From CAZSSH01 sp964609825 (GTDB lineage: Bacteria; Verrucomicrobiota; Lentisphaeria; Victivallales; Victivallaceae), in assembly GCA_964609825.1 (NCBI GenBank), contig CAZSSH010000002.1, positions 1-64,000 on the forward strand: a stretch of 64,000 nt of DNA. The letters are read 5' to 3'. The translations under genes were made by a program, and so were the position numbers. The notes under the pieces are model-generated. The model made no database searches and was not told the origin of the DNA. It saw only the letters and a list, made by a program, of their open reading frames with translations. Shown piece by piece: positions 35,901-44,643 of the stretch (position 1 is the first letter of the stretch; every line of letters begins with the position of its first letter).

Positions 35901-37532
35901 GGACTGCGGAAAATTCATTACCGGCAACCCGGACGGAATCGCCTTAAGATTGTCAAGGCTGCCGGAGAAACTGGGAATCAGCCACAATTTTTCGGTTTGC
36001 AGCTCATTGGCCGAAACCAATTGTTTGCCGGCGGGGTAAATGGCAAGGTTGTCAAGATAAATCTTCTCCGCCAGATCGTCGACCCCGATGACCAGCGGTA
36101 TTTTGCCGTCACTGTCTATTTCGGAGGCGGGAAGTTTAAATTTAAAGGTGTATTTGGTCCAGTCGGCAGTGAGATTGCCGGGGCGGAAGCGGACTTTCCA
36201 ATTTTTGCCGAAGCAAAAGAGCACGTTTTTGGCGTTGACCGCTTTGATCATGACGCTCATCTCGTACTCGGTATCGGGCTCTATCCCTTTGACCCATTGC
36301 ACCAATGAGCCGTAAACATTGGGGGACATCGCCGATTTATTGATTAACAGCAAAGAGCGCCCGCCCAAACCGGCTGCTTCATCGGTCACCGTCAAAGACG
36401 CCTGCGCGTTGCCGGAGATGCCGAGCGCCCAGTTGTCGGGGGTGCCGCCCGTGGGACCGTTTTCAAACGAACCGTTTAAGACCAGATTGGCGGTGTTGAC
36501 CTCCACCGGCGCGGCGGCAGCTTTGGGAGCCGGAGCGGCAGCGGGGACAATCGCAAAGGCGTCGGCCATCACCCCGGTACTGGGAGTATCAATGCAGATG
36601 ATGACCGGGCAATTACCGTCTTTCTCCAGCTGATCGGCGCCGATTTTGAATTTGAAGCGAAATTGTTTCCAGTCGTCGGAGAGGCCCTTGACATAATAGC
36701 GGGTTTTCCAATCTTTGCCGATAAAAATGCCGAATTCTCCGGCGCCGCGCGCCGATAAAGTAAGCTCATACTCGGTGTCGGGCAATATTTTAACATATTG
36801 GACCAAGGCGCCGTAAACGTTGGCGGCGCGCGGGGAGCGGTTGACCAACAACAGAGCGCTGTTGCCGTCGGCCGCATTGTCGGCAGAAACCGTGATGGCG
36901 GCGTCGGCGTTCCCCGATTTGTAAAAGCGCCAGCCGTCGGGCGCATTGCCGGGTTTGCCGCTCTCAAACGAACCGTTGGCAATGACGTTGGCCGGACTGT
37001 TGACCAAAGAAACGCTGTCCTTTTGTACCGGTTGCAGCGAGAGGTCACCGAGCAAGATCCCGGCTGCCGGAGCTTCGACAATCAATATCATCATGCAGCG
37101 GCCGTCTTTCTCCAGCTGGCCGGCAGGGAGGCTTATCTCATAACTGAATTTTTTCCAATTATCGCCGCTGCCGGTGATGTAAACGCGGGTTTTCCACTCT
37201 TTGCCGAAACAAACCAATAAAGGGTTGCCGGAGTTATTTTTAATTTTACCGGTCAAAACATATTTTTGGTCGGCCTCGAGCTTGGGAAACTGAGTCACCC
37301 CGGCAAAAACATTGGAAGCCTTGGCCGAGTTGTTGACAAACTTTAATACAGTTTTACCGTTGTCATCGGCAACCGTCACCGTCGCATCGGCATTGCCGCT
37401 TTTGACAAACGACCACCCGGACGGGACACTCCCGGCGTCTCCGGCAAAACTGCCGTTGGCAAGCAACTCGTCGGCAAAAAGTGAGCCGGCAAACAACATA
37501 AATGAAAAACTGAAAATCAATAATAACTTCAT
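32979..37532 (-). CDS. Giant exported GH42-like glycosidase with tandem modules
   Basis: This 1517-residue protein has a signal peptide (MKLLLIFSFSFMLFAGSLFA). Three tandem CBM4/9-like modules begin with NGSF at residues 26, 186 and 353 (spacing 160 and 167). A DOMON/CBM9-like sugar-binding domain follows at about 513-700 (AYDDAGLYFFIRVND). A TIM-barrel catalytic domain (about 900-1270) has clan GH-A features: LNEPTYN with acid/base Glu1078 and INAENHII with nucleophile Glu1232, as in GH42 beta-galactosidases. It should act outside the cytoplasm on galactose-containing glycans, though specificity is inferred. It lies 20 bases downstream of a pseudopilin gene in a LacI-led operon. Confidence 0.82.
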   Translation of the reverse strand: MKLLLIFSFSFMLFAGSLFADELLANGSFAGDAGSVPSGWSFVKSGNADATVTVADDNGKTVLKFVNNSAKASNVFAGVTQFPKLEADQKYVLTGKIKNNSGNPLLVCFGKEWKTRVYITGSGDNWKKFSYEISLPAGQLEKDGRCMMILIVEAPAAGILLGDLSLQPVQKDSVSLVNSPANVIANGSFESGKPGNAPDGWRFYKSGNADAAITVSADNAADGNSALLLVNRSPRAANVYGALVQYVKILPDTEYELTLSARGAGEFGIFIGKDWKTRYYVKGLSDDWKQFRFKFKIGADQLEKDGNCPVIICIDTPSTGVMADAFAIVPAAAPAPKAAAAPVEVNTANLVLNGSFENGPTGGTPDNWALGISGNAQASLTVTDEAAGLGGRSLLLINKSAMSPNVYGSLVQWVKGIEPDTEYEMSVMIKAVNAKNVLFCFGKNWKVRFRPGNLTADWTKYTFKFKLPASEIDSDGKIPLVIGVDDLAEKIYLDNLAIYPAGKQLVSANELQTEKLWLIPSFSGSLDNLKAIPSGLPVMNFPQSAAFASTGKMPAANEFAGQAALAYDDAGLYFFIRVNDNSANPQSGENMWRGDSIQMRIDQAGLAAKSAQASDLEFGVSVDAQGKVHTWDWTTSKELPREKTKLTALRDASGYFVAGRLDWSLLSEVKYPGKRFLTVSLIGNDANRANQRDVYFLTRGIHDEKDASQYFKALLIDSASAAGVFADNVVTTSSLTGKVIANGEAAKIEARVTDSAGKVNVTGLAPQMTTGKDKLLQLKYDLPLNNAAEGKGTVEFLADGKVLCNFDFSKSDPVKTAALWLDSAAARLTELNHKFAALDSAQKSSLYVTMPLAVLNGKLIAFKNRFANAGNDVKMLYVGRAELMKPGVNAALDDLQKSYDLIQKGGKFPLTYQYQGNLKLVNGWPQAEMLASDGGKSVRQLMFSGYGHFGNMKNDLPNFHAWGENIIQIELGPKGIYPAKGKDREFEPDFKGALGLFQMLDAARDNQLQVCLLISPHYVPQWLLDENPDFKKVKAGFFPCDIAQQPAYRMMKAYINDFLPEVRKRYPGLIQSICILNEPTYNTTLSEPLVAAALVKHLESKFGNVAKFNQLFDRNYADWSAALAAAGKDKAVSSEFILYKRGVMNRWAAFLSDEVRAVWPGMPVHAKIMMTSSSFMAEHAIDPEAFAEISDYNGNDNYFNYGEGGYASDWAITAVGHEIQVSMAKKSIINAENHIIRDAELRPIPNEHIYTANFQQYISGASGLITWVWVDYPPEAEKDVVKDLQGNIALRPGNVIAHAKAGLDASRLAHEISCFARSDPETALIFSPTTLTYSPDSYRSRLFDFYIESAFTGHRVRFISEKQIAAGDFGKVKTIFAVGVSNFPAASAKALAKFNGTVVADKVSLQKDEYDRPLPAVKTVALSDFIKAPQLKKEFLDPVSPLPVSLTAVGAPDTRGVYFRVVPDGKEYVINLVNYNKVPMKLKLSAAGKLYDLINERDFKGEFELPPLQPLLLRLSK

Positions 37533-37552
37533 GGCAATCCCAAAATCTTTCT

Positions 37553-38293
37553 TTACATATTGATCTGTTCGCCGTTGGCCGTCACAAATTTGGTAAAGAG
37601 CAACTGCGGCGTATTTCTGAGCTCAATCCGGCTTTTATTCTCCACATGACCATCCATGAAGCCCAAATTGGCGCTGTCGCTGTGCAACAAGCCGACGGCG
37701 GCATCTTCGGTAAAACCGTCGGGGATGATTGTCCAAAACCCGCCGACCGGGCTTAAAGTACTTTTGGCCGCGTCTAAAATCAGCGGCATCCGGCTGGATT
37801 TTTTGCATTTGTTAAGCTTCATCACCCGGCCTTTGGGACCGGAGCTGAGCCAAAAACTTCCCCAGTAATCTTTGCCGGCGGTACCGTTGTTGACACGTCC
37901 GGTGGCAGCGCCGTAAATCATACCGTAAGTATAATACCAGGGGTCCGATGAATAACCCGGTTTGGGAACATTGCTCGGGCAAACCAGCATTTTGCGTTTA
38001 ATCAGCCCGGGTCTGGAGATATCCATGGCGCCGGAAACCGACCCGTTATGGGTAAAAATAGTCACCCAGCTTTCAAAATTGTTGCTGCCCCAGTCCAAAA
38101 CATAGGGAACAGTATCATTGGAGTCCATGGCATACAGCAACATGGTGGAAACAACCTGTTTTTGCTGGTTAATGCAACTCGTGCGTTTGGCGGCGTCACG
38201 CGCTTTGTTCAAGGCCGGCAGCAGCATGGATGCCAAAATGGCAATGATCGCGATCACCACCAACAGCTCAATCAATGTAAAAAACTTTCTCAT
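37553..38293 (-). CDS. Pseudopilin-like protein with H-X9-DG domain
   Basis: This 246-residue protein starts with the prepilin leader MRKFFTLIELLVVIAIIAI, continuing through LASMLLPALNKAR, so it should be cleaved by prepilin peptidase and inserted in the inner membrane. The C-terminal signature is an exact H-X9-DG (His followed by SDSANLGFM and DGHV). Between them, a Cys just after the helix and YAMDSND match the other two copies in the window. AGGAGG lies 8 bases upstream of the ATG. It sits between the LacI gene (13 bases) and the giant glycosidase. Confidence 0.9.
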   Translation of the reverse strand: MRKFFTLIELLVVIAIIAILASMLLPALNKARDAAKRTSCINQQKQVVSTMLLYAMDSNDTVPYVLDWGSNNFESWVTIFTHNGSVSGAMDISRPGLIKRKMLVCPSNVPKPGYSSDPWYYTYGMIYGAATGRVNNGTAGKDYWGSFWLSSGPKGRVMKLNKCKKSSRMPLILDAAKSTLSPVGGFWTIIPDGFTEDAAVGLLHSDSANLGFMDGHVENKSRIELRNTPQLLFTKFVTANGEQINM

Positions 38294-38306
38294 CTTACCC
38301 CTCCTG

Positions 38307-39308
38307 TTATTGTAAAATATTTTGGACCGATTTACGGATAATCAACGGCAGTTTGACAATTTTCCCTTGCGGTGACGGTGTCTTTTCGTGCATCTTATTT
38401 AACAGCGCCTCGACGTTGTGCCGCGAAATCTCGGCAATCGGATAACGCGCAGTGGTCAACGGGGGGGCGGCCAATTCGGCCAGCAGCGAGTCGTCATACC
38501 CCACCACCGAGAGGTCCTCGGGGATGCGCATATTATGCTCGTGAGCCCAACGGTAAACCCCCAGCGCCATTTGATCGTTGCCGGTAAATACCGCCGTCAC
38601 CTTGACCTGACGATAAAGTTTCTCCATCGCCACGTGCCCGGAGATCAGAGTATCCTCCCCCTGCACCACCAACCGGGGATCAAAAACCATATTGCGAGCG
38701 GCCAGCCAGCCGCAGTAAGCCGCCACTGCCGGATCTTCGGCGCCGCTGGCACGCTTGTATGAGCTGATATAACCGATCTTGCGGTGCCCTTGCCCCCACA
38801 GATAGTCCAAAACATCCCGGGTCATCGTCTGGTAATCGAGGATAATGGGATCATACTCATCACGCAAGTTGGTGTAAACCGGCACCCGGCCGCACAAAAT
38901 CGCGGCTTCCACCGAGTCGATCTGCGGCAACAAATTGACGATCCCGTCGACCATCCCGGAGGAAAATTTGCGCAGCATTTCGCGCCCTTTGACCACATCG
39001 TCCCCGGCCAGCCCGAGGACCACATCATAGTCGTGCTCGGCAAATAAATTGGTCATCACATTGATGTGCTCGGGGCCGATCATATTGCAAAGGTTGTCAA
39101 TCACTATCCCGATCAGTTGGGTTGAGTTGTTTTTGATTGCCCGTGCAAAAAAATTGGGCCGGTAATCCAACTCCTGCATTTTTTCAAAAATCTTGTGCCG
39201 CACCTCCATGCTGATCGTGCGTTTGCCGCTGATCGCGTGCGAAACCGTGCTCGGGCTGACCCCGACGGCCTTGGCGACATCTACAATGGTGTAAGCTTTT
39301 TTTGTCAT
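38307..39308 (-). CDS. LacI-family transcriptional regulator
   Basis: This 333-residue LacI repressor has an N-terminal HTH (YTIVDVAKAVGVSPSTVSHAI), a hinge (NFFARAIKNN) and a sugar-binding effector domain (residues about 60-330, including VFTGNDQMALGVYRW and EDLSVVGYDDS). It heads a three-gene operon with the pseudopilin and GH42-like genes. A perfect 14-bp operator lies between its promoter and start codon, so autorepression is expected. The ligand is probably a product of the glycosidase. Confidence 0.94.
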   Translation of the reverse strand: MTKKAYTIVDVAKAVGVSPSTVSHAISGKRTISMEVRHKIFEKMQELDYRPNFFARAIKNNSTQLIGIVIDNLCNMIGPEHINVMTNLFAEHDYDVVLGLAGDDVVKGREMLRKFSSGMVDGIVNLLPQIDSVEAAILCGRVPVYTNLRDEYDPIILDYQTMTRDVLDYLWGQGHRKIGYISSYKRASGAEDPAVAAYCGWLAARNMVFDPRLVVQGEDTLISGHVAMEKLYRQVKVTAVFTGNDQMALGVYRWAHEHNMRIPEDLSVVGYDDSLLAELAAPPLTTARYPIAEISRHNVEALLNKMHEKTPSPQGKIVKLPLIIRKSVQNILQ

Positions 39309-39323
39309 TTTTTGATAATATTG

Positions 39324-39337
39324 TCAAAACGTTTTGA
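39324..39337. promoter_or_regulatory. LacI-type operator, perfect 14-bp palindrome
   Basis: TCAAAACGTTTTGA is fully symmetric with the central CG of LacI-family sites. It lies between the -10 (39350-39355) and the start codon (39308). Flanking TTGTC and GACAA extend the symmetry. Confidence 0.75.
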
Positions 39338-39349
39338 TTATTTGACAAT

Positions 39350-39378
39350 ATTATAGCATATTTTAAAATCAATGTCAA
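39350..39378 (-). promoter_or_regulatory. Consensus sigma70 promoter of the LacI-pilin-GH42 operon
   Basis: On the minus strand a perfect TTGACA (39373-39378) and a perfect TATAAT (39350-39355) are separated by 17 bp. Such a strong promoter suits tight repression by the adjacent operator. Confidence 0.85.
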
Positions 39379-39440
39379 TAGCGGGAGTAAAAAAAAGGAC
39401 AAAATTTCAGACCGGACGGCAGCAGCCAAGCGACCATAGC

Positions 39441-42377
39441 TCAAAGGATATTTTTGAGTTTCTCAATGGTGACCGGTTTGGTGATGACTGCTTTAAAATG
39501 CTTCAAATCAAACGATTCTCCGCTCTCGGTATCGGCGGTCAGGGCATAAATGTCGATCCGGTCATAATCGCGCTCAGTCCGGATTTTGGCCGCCAACTCG
39601 GCACCGTTCATCTGCGGCATCCACATGTCGGTGAGCACCAGACTGATCTCGTCGGCATGCTTGCCGAGAATGGCGATCGCCTCCTCGCCGGAGGTGGCGG
39701 TGTGGACTTTTTGATTGAGTTTTTGCAGCATCGCCGACAACAGCGCCAAATTCATCCCGACATCGTCGACAATAAGAATGCTGTGCCGCTTTAACGCCCC
39801 GTCGTCGTTTGCCTCCGGCGGCGGCGCATATTTGCCCTCGTCAAAACGGACATGGTTGAGCACCACCGTAAAATTGCTTCCCTCGGAAACCTGGCTCTCC
39901 AAGGTCATGGTGCCGCCCATTTTTTCGACCAGCTGCTTGGAGATGGTAAGCCCGAGGCCGGTGCCGCGGTTGTAACGCGAGCCCCGGACCACGTTAAGTT
40001 GGACAAACGGCTCAAAAATCTTCTTTTGCGCATCTTTGGCAATCCCGATGCCGGTGTCAATGATGTTGATGGTCAAGGTACCGGTTTCGCCGTTGTCCTT
40101 GCGGAAACGGATGCGGGTGATGACCGAGCCGTTTTCGGTGAACTTGATCGCATTGCCGATCAAATTAAGCAAAATATGGCGCATGCGCGAGCCGTCAATG
40201 TGGAGCAGCGGCAGATTGTCCGGGCAGTCGAGCTCAAGTTTGAGCTGTTTTTGCGCCGCCTGATGGGTAAAGATGGCGTGAATTTCACAGCAGAGTTTAT
40301 AGAAATCCAGCCGCTCGGGCATAATCATCACCTGATTGGCCTCGAGTTTGGACAAATCCAAAATGTCGTTGATCAAGTTGAGCAAGGCTTTGCCCGCAAA
40401 GTTGATCGACTGCAAATACTCTTCACGCTCCGACACGGGCAAATCTTTGTTTTGCAGAAGCTCGCTGAAGCCGATCACCGCGTTTAAGGGAGTACGCAGC
40501 TCGTGGCTCATCGTCGCTAAAAAATAGCTTTTGGCACGCTCGGCCGCTTTGGTATTGGTAATATCGACCGCCATGGTTAACATCAAATTGCGGTTTTCGG
40601 GCAGCATGATGATGCTGTTAATGACACTCAAAAACTTTTTATTGCCGTTGACGTCGGTGATTTCCTCCTCAAAACTCGGCAAATGCGGCTTGATGGGGAT
40701 GATTTGATTGATCCTGGTTGCGGGGGTGTTGATGGCGCGGAAGCTCGGAATGCCGGTCAAAATCTCCATATTGAGGTTCCAAATCACGTATTTCGAGTCT
40801 TCGTTGTTGTAGCGGGCAAAGACATACGCCGGGAAGTTATTTAAGACGGCATCCAAAATCCCTTTGGCACGCACCAGCTCATTGCGGCTCTCAGCCAAAG
40901 CGGTCATGTCCAAACTCATGCCCAAAAGCATTTTTTTGCCGTTGGAGAGCTCCAAACAGACCTTGCGGGTCTGGAAATAACGCCGCTCCTCGCCGTGGAT
41001 TTCATCAATGGTCTCCTCGACGAGATTGTTTTTTAAGACTTCGCGGTCGGAGTCGCGAAATTTCTTGGCGTCCTTTTTGTTGAAAATATCATAATCGGTC
41101 TTGCCGATGACATCCTGACCGACCAAATTATGACCCTCGGTAAAATGTTTGTTGGCAATGATATATTTGCCGTCGTCGGTATAATCTTTGACAAACACAG
41201 CACAAGGCATGTTGGCCAAAATTGACTCCAAAAACATGGTATCGTCAACATGCATCATCTCGCCGAAAAAGCGGCGGATCCCCCGGCTGAAAAATTTCCA
41301 GTACAAGAGATAGCCGAGCAAAATCACCGCGGTCAATATGCCGCAAATCACGATGCCGCGATGATATTTGGCCCAAAAGCTGTCCGGCGCATTGCGCCAC
41401 AGGGTGTTTTTGGGCGCCCGCGACTGGTCGATGTCAAATTTTTGCAGCACGCTCCAATCGAGCACCAGCTTGGGCTCCGGCTTGCTGACCGGAATATCGG
41501 CGGCTTTTTCGCCGGCGATGATCCGCTCAACCAGCCGACCGATGATTTCGCCGTACTCGACCCCCAGCGGGAAAATCCCCCCGGCCACGTTGTAGTCGGA
41601 GATGCTGTCAGTGGTGGTAAAGACGATGCGCCCGCTTTGAGCCTCAATCTGAGTGACGATGGTGCGCAGCGAGCGGTAGTTTTCGCTCTTGGTGATGTTC
41701 CAGTTGGAGTAAACGATAAAGGAGTCGGGCGGCAGGTTTTTAAGGTCGCTCAACAACCGTGAGGTGGTAATTTCGTCGCCGTTGAAGTAAAGGATTTCGA
41801 CGGCCGGGTTGTTCCACTCTTTGCGCAGCTCGTCGCGGAACATTTTGCCGCGCGGCGAACCGTCGGAGATAAAGGCCACCTTTTGCGTCTTGGGCATGAG
41901 GCGCAAGCCGAGGTTGATAGTCCTCGCGGCATCGTTTTCGCGCAACAGCCCGGTCATATTGGGGTGCTCTTTGAGAATCTCCGGGTCGTAGTGAAAGTAA
42001 CTGCAAAAAATCACCGGCAAATCCTTGGGAATCCGGCTGAAGTTTCGCCGCAAGAGCTCGATGGCATTATTGCTCCCGACAATCACCACCTCATAGTCGC
42101 CGCGCTGAATCATGGGCAGACAAAGCTCAAATTTGCGCTGCCACTCCGCCGGATCGGTTTCCTGCAAGGTATTGAGCTCAAAGGTGTCGATCGAAAACTG
42201 AAAGAAACTCTTGTTGAGCGCCTGAAACAATCCCGTCTCGACCTTGCCCGTCCACTCATACGATGAGTGAAACGACGTCAGGTATAAAATTCGGTGGGTT
42301 TTGCCGGTGTCGATTTCACCGGCGGCAAACAGCCAGACACTTTGCACCAGCACCGCAATGATCCAAATTTTTTTCAT
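39441..42377 (-). CDS. Hybrid sensor histidine kinase with ABC-substrate-binding sensor
   Basis: This 978-residue protein has a signal peptide (MKKIWIIAVLVQSVWLFAAG). A periplasmic ABC substrate-binding-like sensor follows (about 20-335; ILYLTSFHSSYEWTGKVETG), then a transmembrane helix (about 343-365) and two PAS-like domains (about 380-600). The HisKA region has MSHELRTPLN (phospho-His near 622), and the HATPase has NLIGNAIKFTENG. The C-terminal receiver has acidic DD near 870 and phospho-Asp in LTDMWMPQMNG near 916. The start at 42377 overlaps the WecG gene by ATGA. The longer ORF is rejected. No output protein is adjacent, and a role in controlling exopolysaccharide is inferred. Confidence 0.88.
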   Translation of the reverse strand: MKKIWIIAVLVQSVWLFAAGEIDTGKTHRILYLTSFHSSYEWTGKVETGLFQALNKSFFQFSIDTFELNTLQETDPAEWQRKFELCLPMIQRGDYEVVIVGSNNAIELLRRNFSRIPKDLPVIFCSYFHYDPEILKEHPNMTGLLRENDAARTINLGLRLMPKTQKVAFISDGSPRGKMFRDELRKEWNNPAVEILYFNGDEITTSRLLSDLKNLPPDSFIVYSNWNITKSENYRSLRTIVTQIEAQSGRIVFTTTDSISDYNVAGGIFPLGVEYGEIIGRLVERIIAGEKAADIPVSKPEPKLVLDWSVLQKFDIDQSRAPKNTLWRNAPDSFWAKYHRGIVICGILTAVILLGYLLYWKFFSRGIRRFFGEMMHVDDTMFLESILANMPCAVFVKDYTDDGKYIIANKHFTEGHNLVGQDVIGKTDYDIFNKKDAKKFRDSDREVLKNNLVEETIDEIHGEERRYFQTRKVCLELSNGKKMLLGMSLDMTALAESRNELVRAKGILDAVLNNFPAYVFARYNNEDSKYVIWNLNMEILTGIPSFRAINTPATRINQIIPIKPHLPSFEEEITDVNGNKKFLSVINSIIMLPENRNLMLTMAVDITNTKAAERAKSYFLATMSHELRTPLNAVIGFSELLQNKDLPVSEREEYLQSINFAGKALLNLINDILDLSKLEANQVMIMPERLDFYKLCCEIHAIFTHQAAQKQLKLELDCPDNLPLLHIDGSRMRHILLNLIGNAIKFTENGSVITRIRFRKDNGETGTLTINIIDTGIGIAKDAQKKIFEPFVQLNVVRGSRYNRGTGLGLTISKQLVEKMGGTMTLESQVSEGSNFTVVLNHVRFDEGKYAPPPEANDDGALKRHSILIVDDVGMNLALLSAMLQKLNQKVHTATSGEEAIAILGKHADEISLVLTDMWMPQMNGAELAAKIRTERDYDRIDIYALTADTESGESFDLKHFKAVITKPVTIEKLKNIL

Positions 42378-43549
42378 GATTGCCGCCCCCGCCGTCTTTT
42401 TTCCAGCATCACATGATACAGAAATACAATATTGCCGACCAGATACCGCTTGGCCATCCGCGTCGGCTCCATCAACAACCGGTAGGTCCACTCCATGCCG
42501 ATCTCCCGCAGCCACAAGGGCGCCCGCGGGATCCGCCCGGAGTAAAAATCAAACAATCCGCCCACCCCCAGCCGCACCGGCACAGTAAGCTTGTCCCGCT
42601 GCTCATAAAGCCAGATTTCCTGACCCGGTACTCCCATGGCCACCAGCAAAATATCCGTGCCCGAGCTGTTGATTTCGGCAATGACACGATCAAGTTCCTC
42701 CGGTTTGAAAAAACCGTGCCGCACTCCGGCAAATTGCAGTCGGGGATACTCAACGAGCAATTTTTGCCGCATCGTCTCGGCCACCCCCTCGCGGCCGCCC
42801 AAAAGATAAAGCCGCAACTGCCGCGCCTCGGCCTCGACGCAAAGTTTGGGAAACAAATCGGTGCCATTGACATTTTCCTTTAACGGCGTATTGAGCATTT
42901 GGCAGGCCATCACGATGCCGCTGCCGTCGGGGTAAACATACCGGGTGTCGCGCAAAATCTGAGCGTAAACCAAGTGGTTGCGGGCAATATTGAGGCAATG
43001 GGGATTGATGAAAAAGATATTTTGTCCTTCTCTTTTTCCGGCCAGCTCGACAATGGTGTCAACCGCCTCTTTGAGCGTAGTGTTGAGAAACGGGATGCCG
43101 CCGATGCTCAAATGCTCCTCAAATCCATCGGCCTCGGGACCCGAAAAAAACACGGCCGCAAACGCGCTCTTGAGCAAAAGTTTGACATCTTTGCCGAAAC
43201 TTTGCTGCCGGCAGTACTCGAGCTCGACTTCGGTCTTGCTCAAAATCCCGATCCGGCAGCGGTGATAAAGCGTCCACGGCGAAAATACCGCCGGTTTGTA
43301 CGCCGCCAACTCCGGCGGCGGAGCATCGACGGCGATCGAACGGCCGCACAATCTAAGTTTGCCGACTAAGACATAAAAAAACAAAGTTGCATCGCGCAAT
43401 GACGGCTTGGAGCTGCGGAAAACGTAAAGTCCGATTGCTTCGGCATTGGGCATTTTGACCAGTGGACTGCGGCCGGCCAGCAAATTGATGGCCGTCAAAC
43501 ATATTCCCACCGGCAGTGTCCAAACCAGAAACAACAAGAGCGAAATCAT
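42374..43549 (-). CDS. Fused sugar-transferase remnant and WecG/TagA glycosyltransferase
   Basis: This 391-residue protein has a C-terminal WecG/TagA/CpsF domain (residues about 145-385): GIPFLNTTLKEAVDTIV, INPHCLNIAR, YPDGSGIVMACQM and MGVPGQEIWLYE. It transfers a sugar to a lipid-linked acceptor. The N-terminal 140 residues have one hydrophobic helix. From about residue 80, a stretch resembles the C-terminal half of bacterial sugar transferases (PF02397): KPAVFSPWTLYHRCRIG and YCRQQSFGKDVKLLLKS. The catalytic first half of that domain is lacking, so this part looks like a remnant. It overlaps both neighbours by ATGA. Confidence 0.82.
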   Translation of the reverse strand: MISLLLFLVWTLPVGICLTAINLLAGRSPLVKMPNAEAIGLYVFRSSKPSLRDATLFFYVLVGKLRLCGRSIAVDAPPPELAAYKPAVFSPWTLYHRCRIGILSKTEVELEYCRQQSFGKDVKLLLKSAFAAVFFSGPEADGFEEHLSIGGIPFLNTTLKEAVDTIVELAGKREGQNIFFINPHCLNIARNHLVYAQILRDTRYVYPDGSGIVMACQMLNTPLKENVNGTDLFPKLCVEAEARQLRLYLLGGREGVAETMRQKLLVEYPRLQFAGVRHGFFKPEELDRVIAEINSSGTDILLVAMGVPGQEIWLYEQRDKLTVPVRLGVGGLFDFYSGRIPRAPLWLREIGMEWTYRLLMEPTRMAKRYLVGNIVFLYHVMLEKRRRGRQS

Positions 43550-44643
43550 TTTTTCATCCTCTCCGCAATGATCCTAAAGTGATCGTCCCAGTTGAACTCG
43601 GCGGCGCGCTTTTGTCCGGCGGCAATCAATTGGCGGCGCAACTCGCCGTCGGTCAAAATCCGCTGCATGGCAGCGGTGATTTCGGCCGGCTCCGACGGGT
43701 CAAACAAGAGTGCGGCGCCGCGCCCGAGCTCGCCCAGCGAGCTTGTATAAGCAGTCGCGCACGGCACCTTGTGGTGCATCGCCTCAATCAACGGCAACCC
43801 GAAGCCCTCAAAAAAGGATGGAAAAACATACATCGCCGCATTTTGATAAACGCTGGCCAAATCCTCATTGCCGACAAACCCCGGAAACAAAATCCGCTCC
43901 CGGTCGGGGCTCTTGGCAACATAGTCAAAAATCACCTCGCTGTTGCCCCACGAAGCGCCGGGCATCACCAGTTGAAATTTCTGCTTGAGCTCGGCGGGAA
44001 GTTTTTCATACGCCTTGATGAGATTGAGGTGGTTTTTGCCGGGGTGCTCCAGCCGGGCGAGATACAAAATATAGCTCCCGGGCTCCAGATGGTGCTCCTT
44101 GCCCCAGACATCGCGTCCGGCGGGCGAAAGGCTCAAGCCGTTATAGGAGCGAACGATTTTGGCCGGGTCCAAATGCCAGAACTCAACGAGGTCGTGCTTG
44201 GTCGATTCGCTGATTGCCACCGTGAGATCGGCACGGCGAACAAAAAACGGCAAAATATGTTTGATGTAAAAGGTGCGAAAGGTGTCGTATTTGTTCTCCA
44301 CATGGTATTGCGAAAGGTCATGCACCACGCCGACAGTGTACAAACCGCGCTGAAAGGCCACCATCCGCCGGTTGGCGGCGGCGATCACCAAAGCGTCAAA
44401 TTTGCCCTTGGGAATGCGCCAGGGGAGAATAAACAAATGCCATAAAATCGACATCAATGCCGACTTGCAGCATGCAGGCGCCTCAATCCGGTCAAACCCG
44501 GCAAATTCAGCCGCCGCCTCCGGCTCAATCACCACCGAAACTTCGCAGTTGGCCCGCTTGGCGGCGGCCACAAAATTGCGCATATAAACAGAAATCCCCG
44601 ACTTCCCGCCGTCAAACGGGATGCAGCTAATCAACAAATGCAT
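43546..44643 (-). CDS. Glycosyltransferase family 4 protein
   Basis: This 365-residue GT4 (GT-B fold) retaining glycosyltransferase adds sugars to a growing surface polysaccharide on the cytoplasmic side of the membrane. The N-terminal domain has CIPFDGGKSGISVYMRNFV. The C-terminal donor domain has YILYLARLEHPGKNHLNLI and the VFPSFFEGFGLPLIEAMHHK signature, with the Glu that coordinates the nucleotide sugar. MHLLISC (44643) is chosen, since upstream sequence does not fit the family. It overlaps the preceding gene by 13 bp. Confidence 0.88.
   Translation of the reverse strand: MHLLISCIPFDGGKSGISVYMRNFVAAAKRANCEVSVVIEPEAAAEFAGFDRIEAPACCKSALMSILWHLFILPWRIPKGKFDALVIAAANRRMVAFQRGLYTVGVVHDLSQYHVENKYDTFRTFYIKHILPFFVRRADLTVAISESTKHDLVEFWHLDPAKIVRSYNGLSLSPAGRDVWGKEHHLEPGSYILYLARLEHPGKNHLNLIKAYEKLPAELKQKFQLVMPGASWGNSEVIFDYVAKSPDRERILFPGFVGNEDLASVYQNAAMYVFPSFFEGFGLPLIEAMHHKVPCATAYTSSLGELGRGAALLFDPSEPAEITAAMQRILTDGELRRQLIAAGQKRAAEFNWDDHFRIIAERMKK

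Noticed and set aside
39430..39460. Possible terminator after the sensor kinase
   Set aside because: The CTCAAA/TTTGAG stem is weak, partly inside the reading frame and lacks a U tract on the minus strand.
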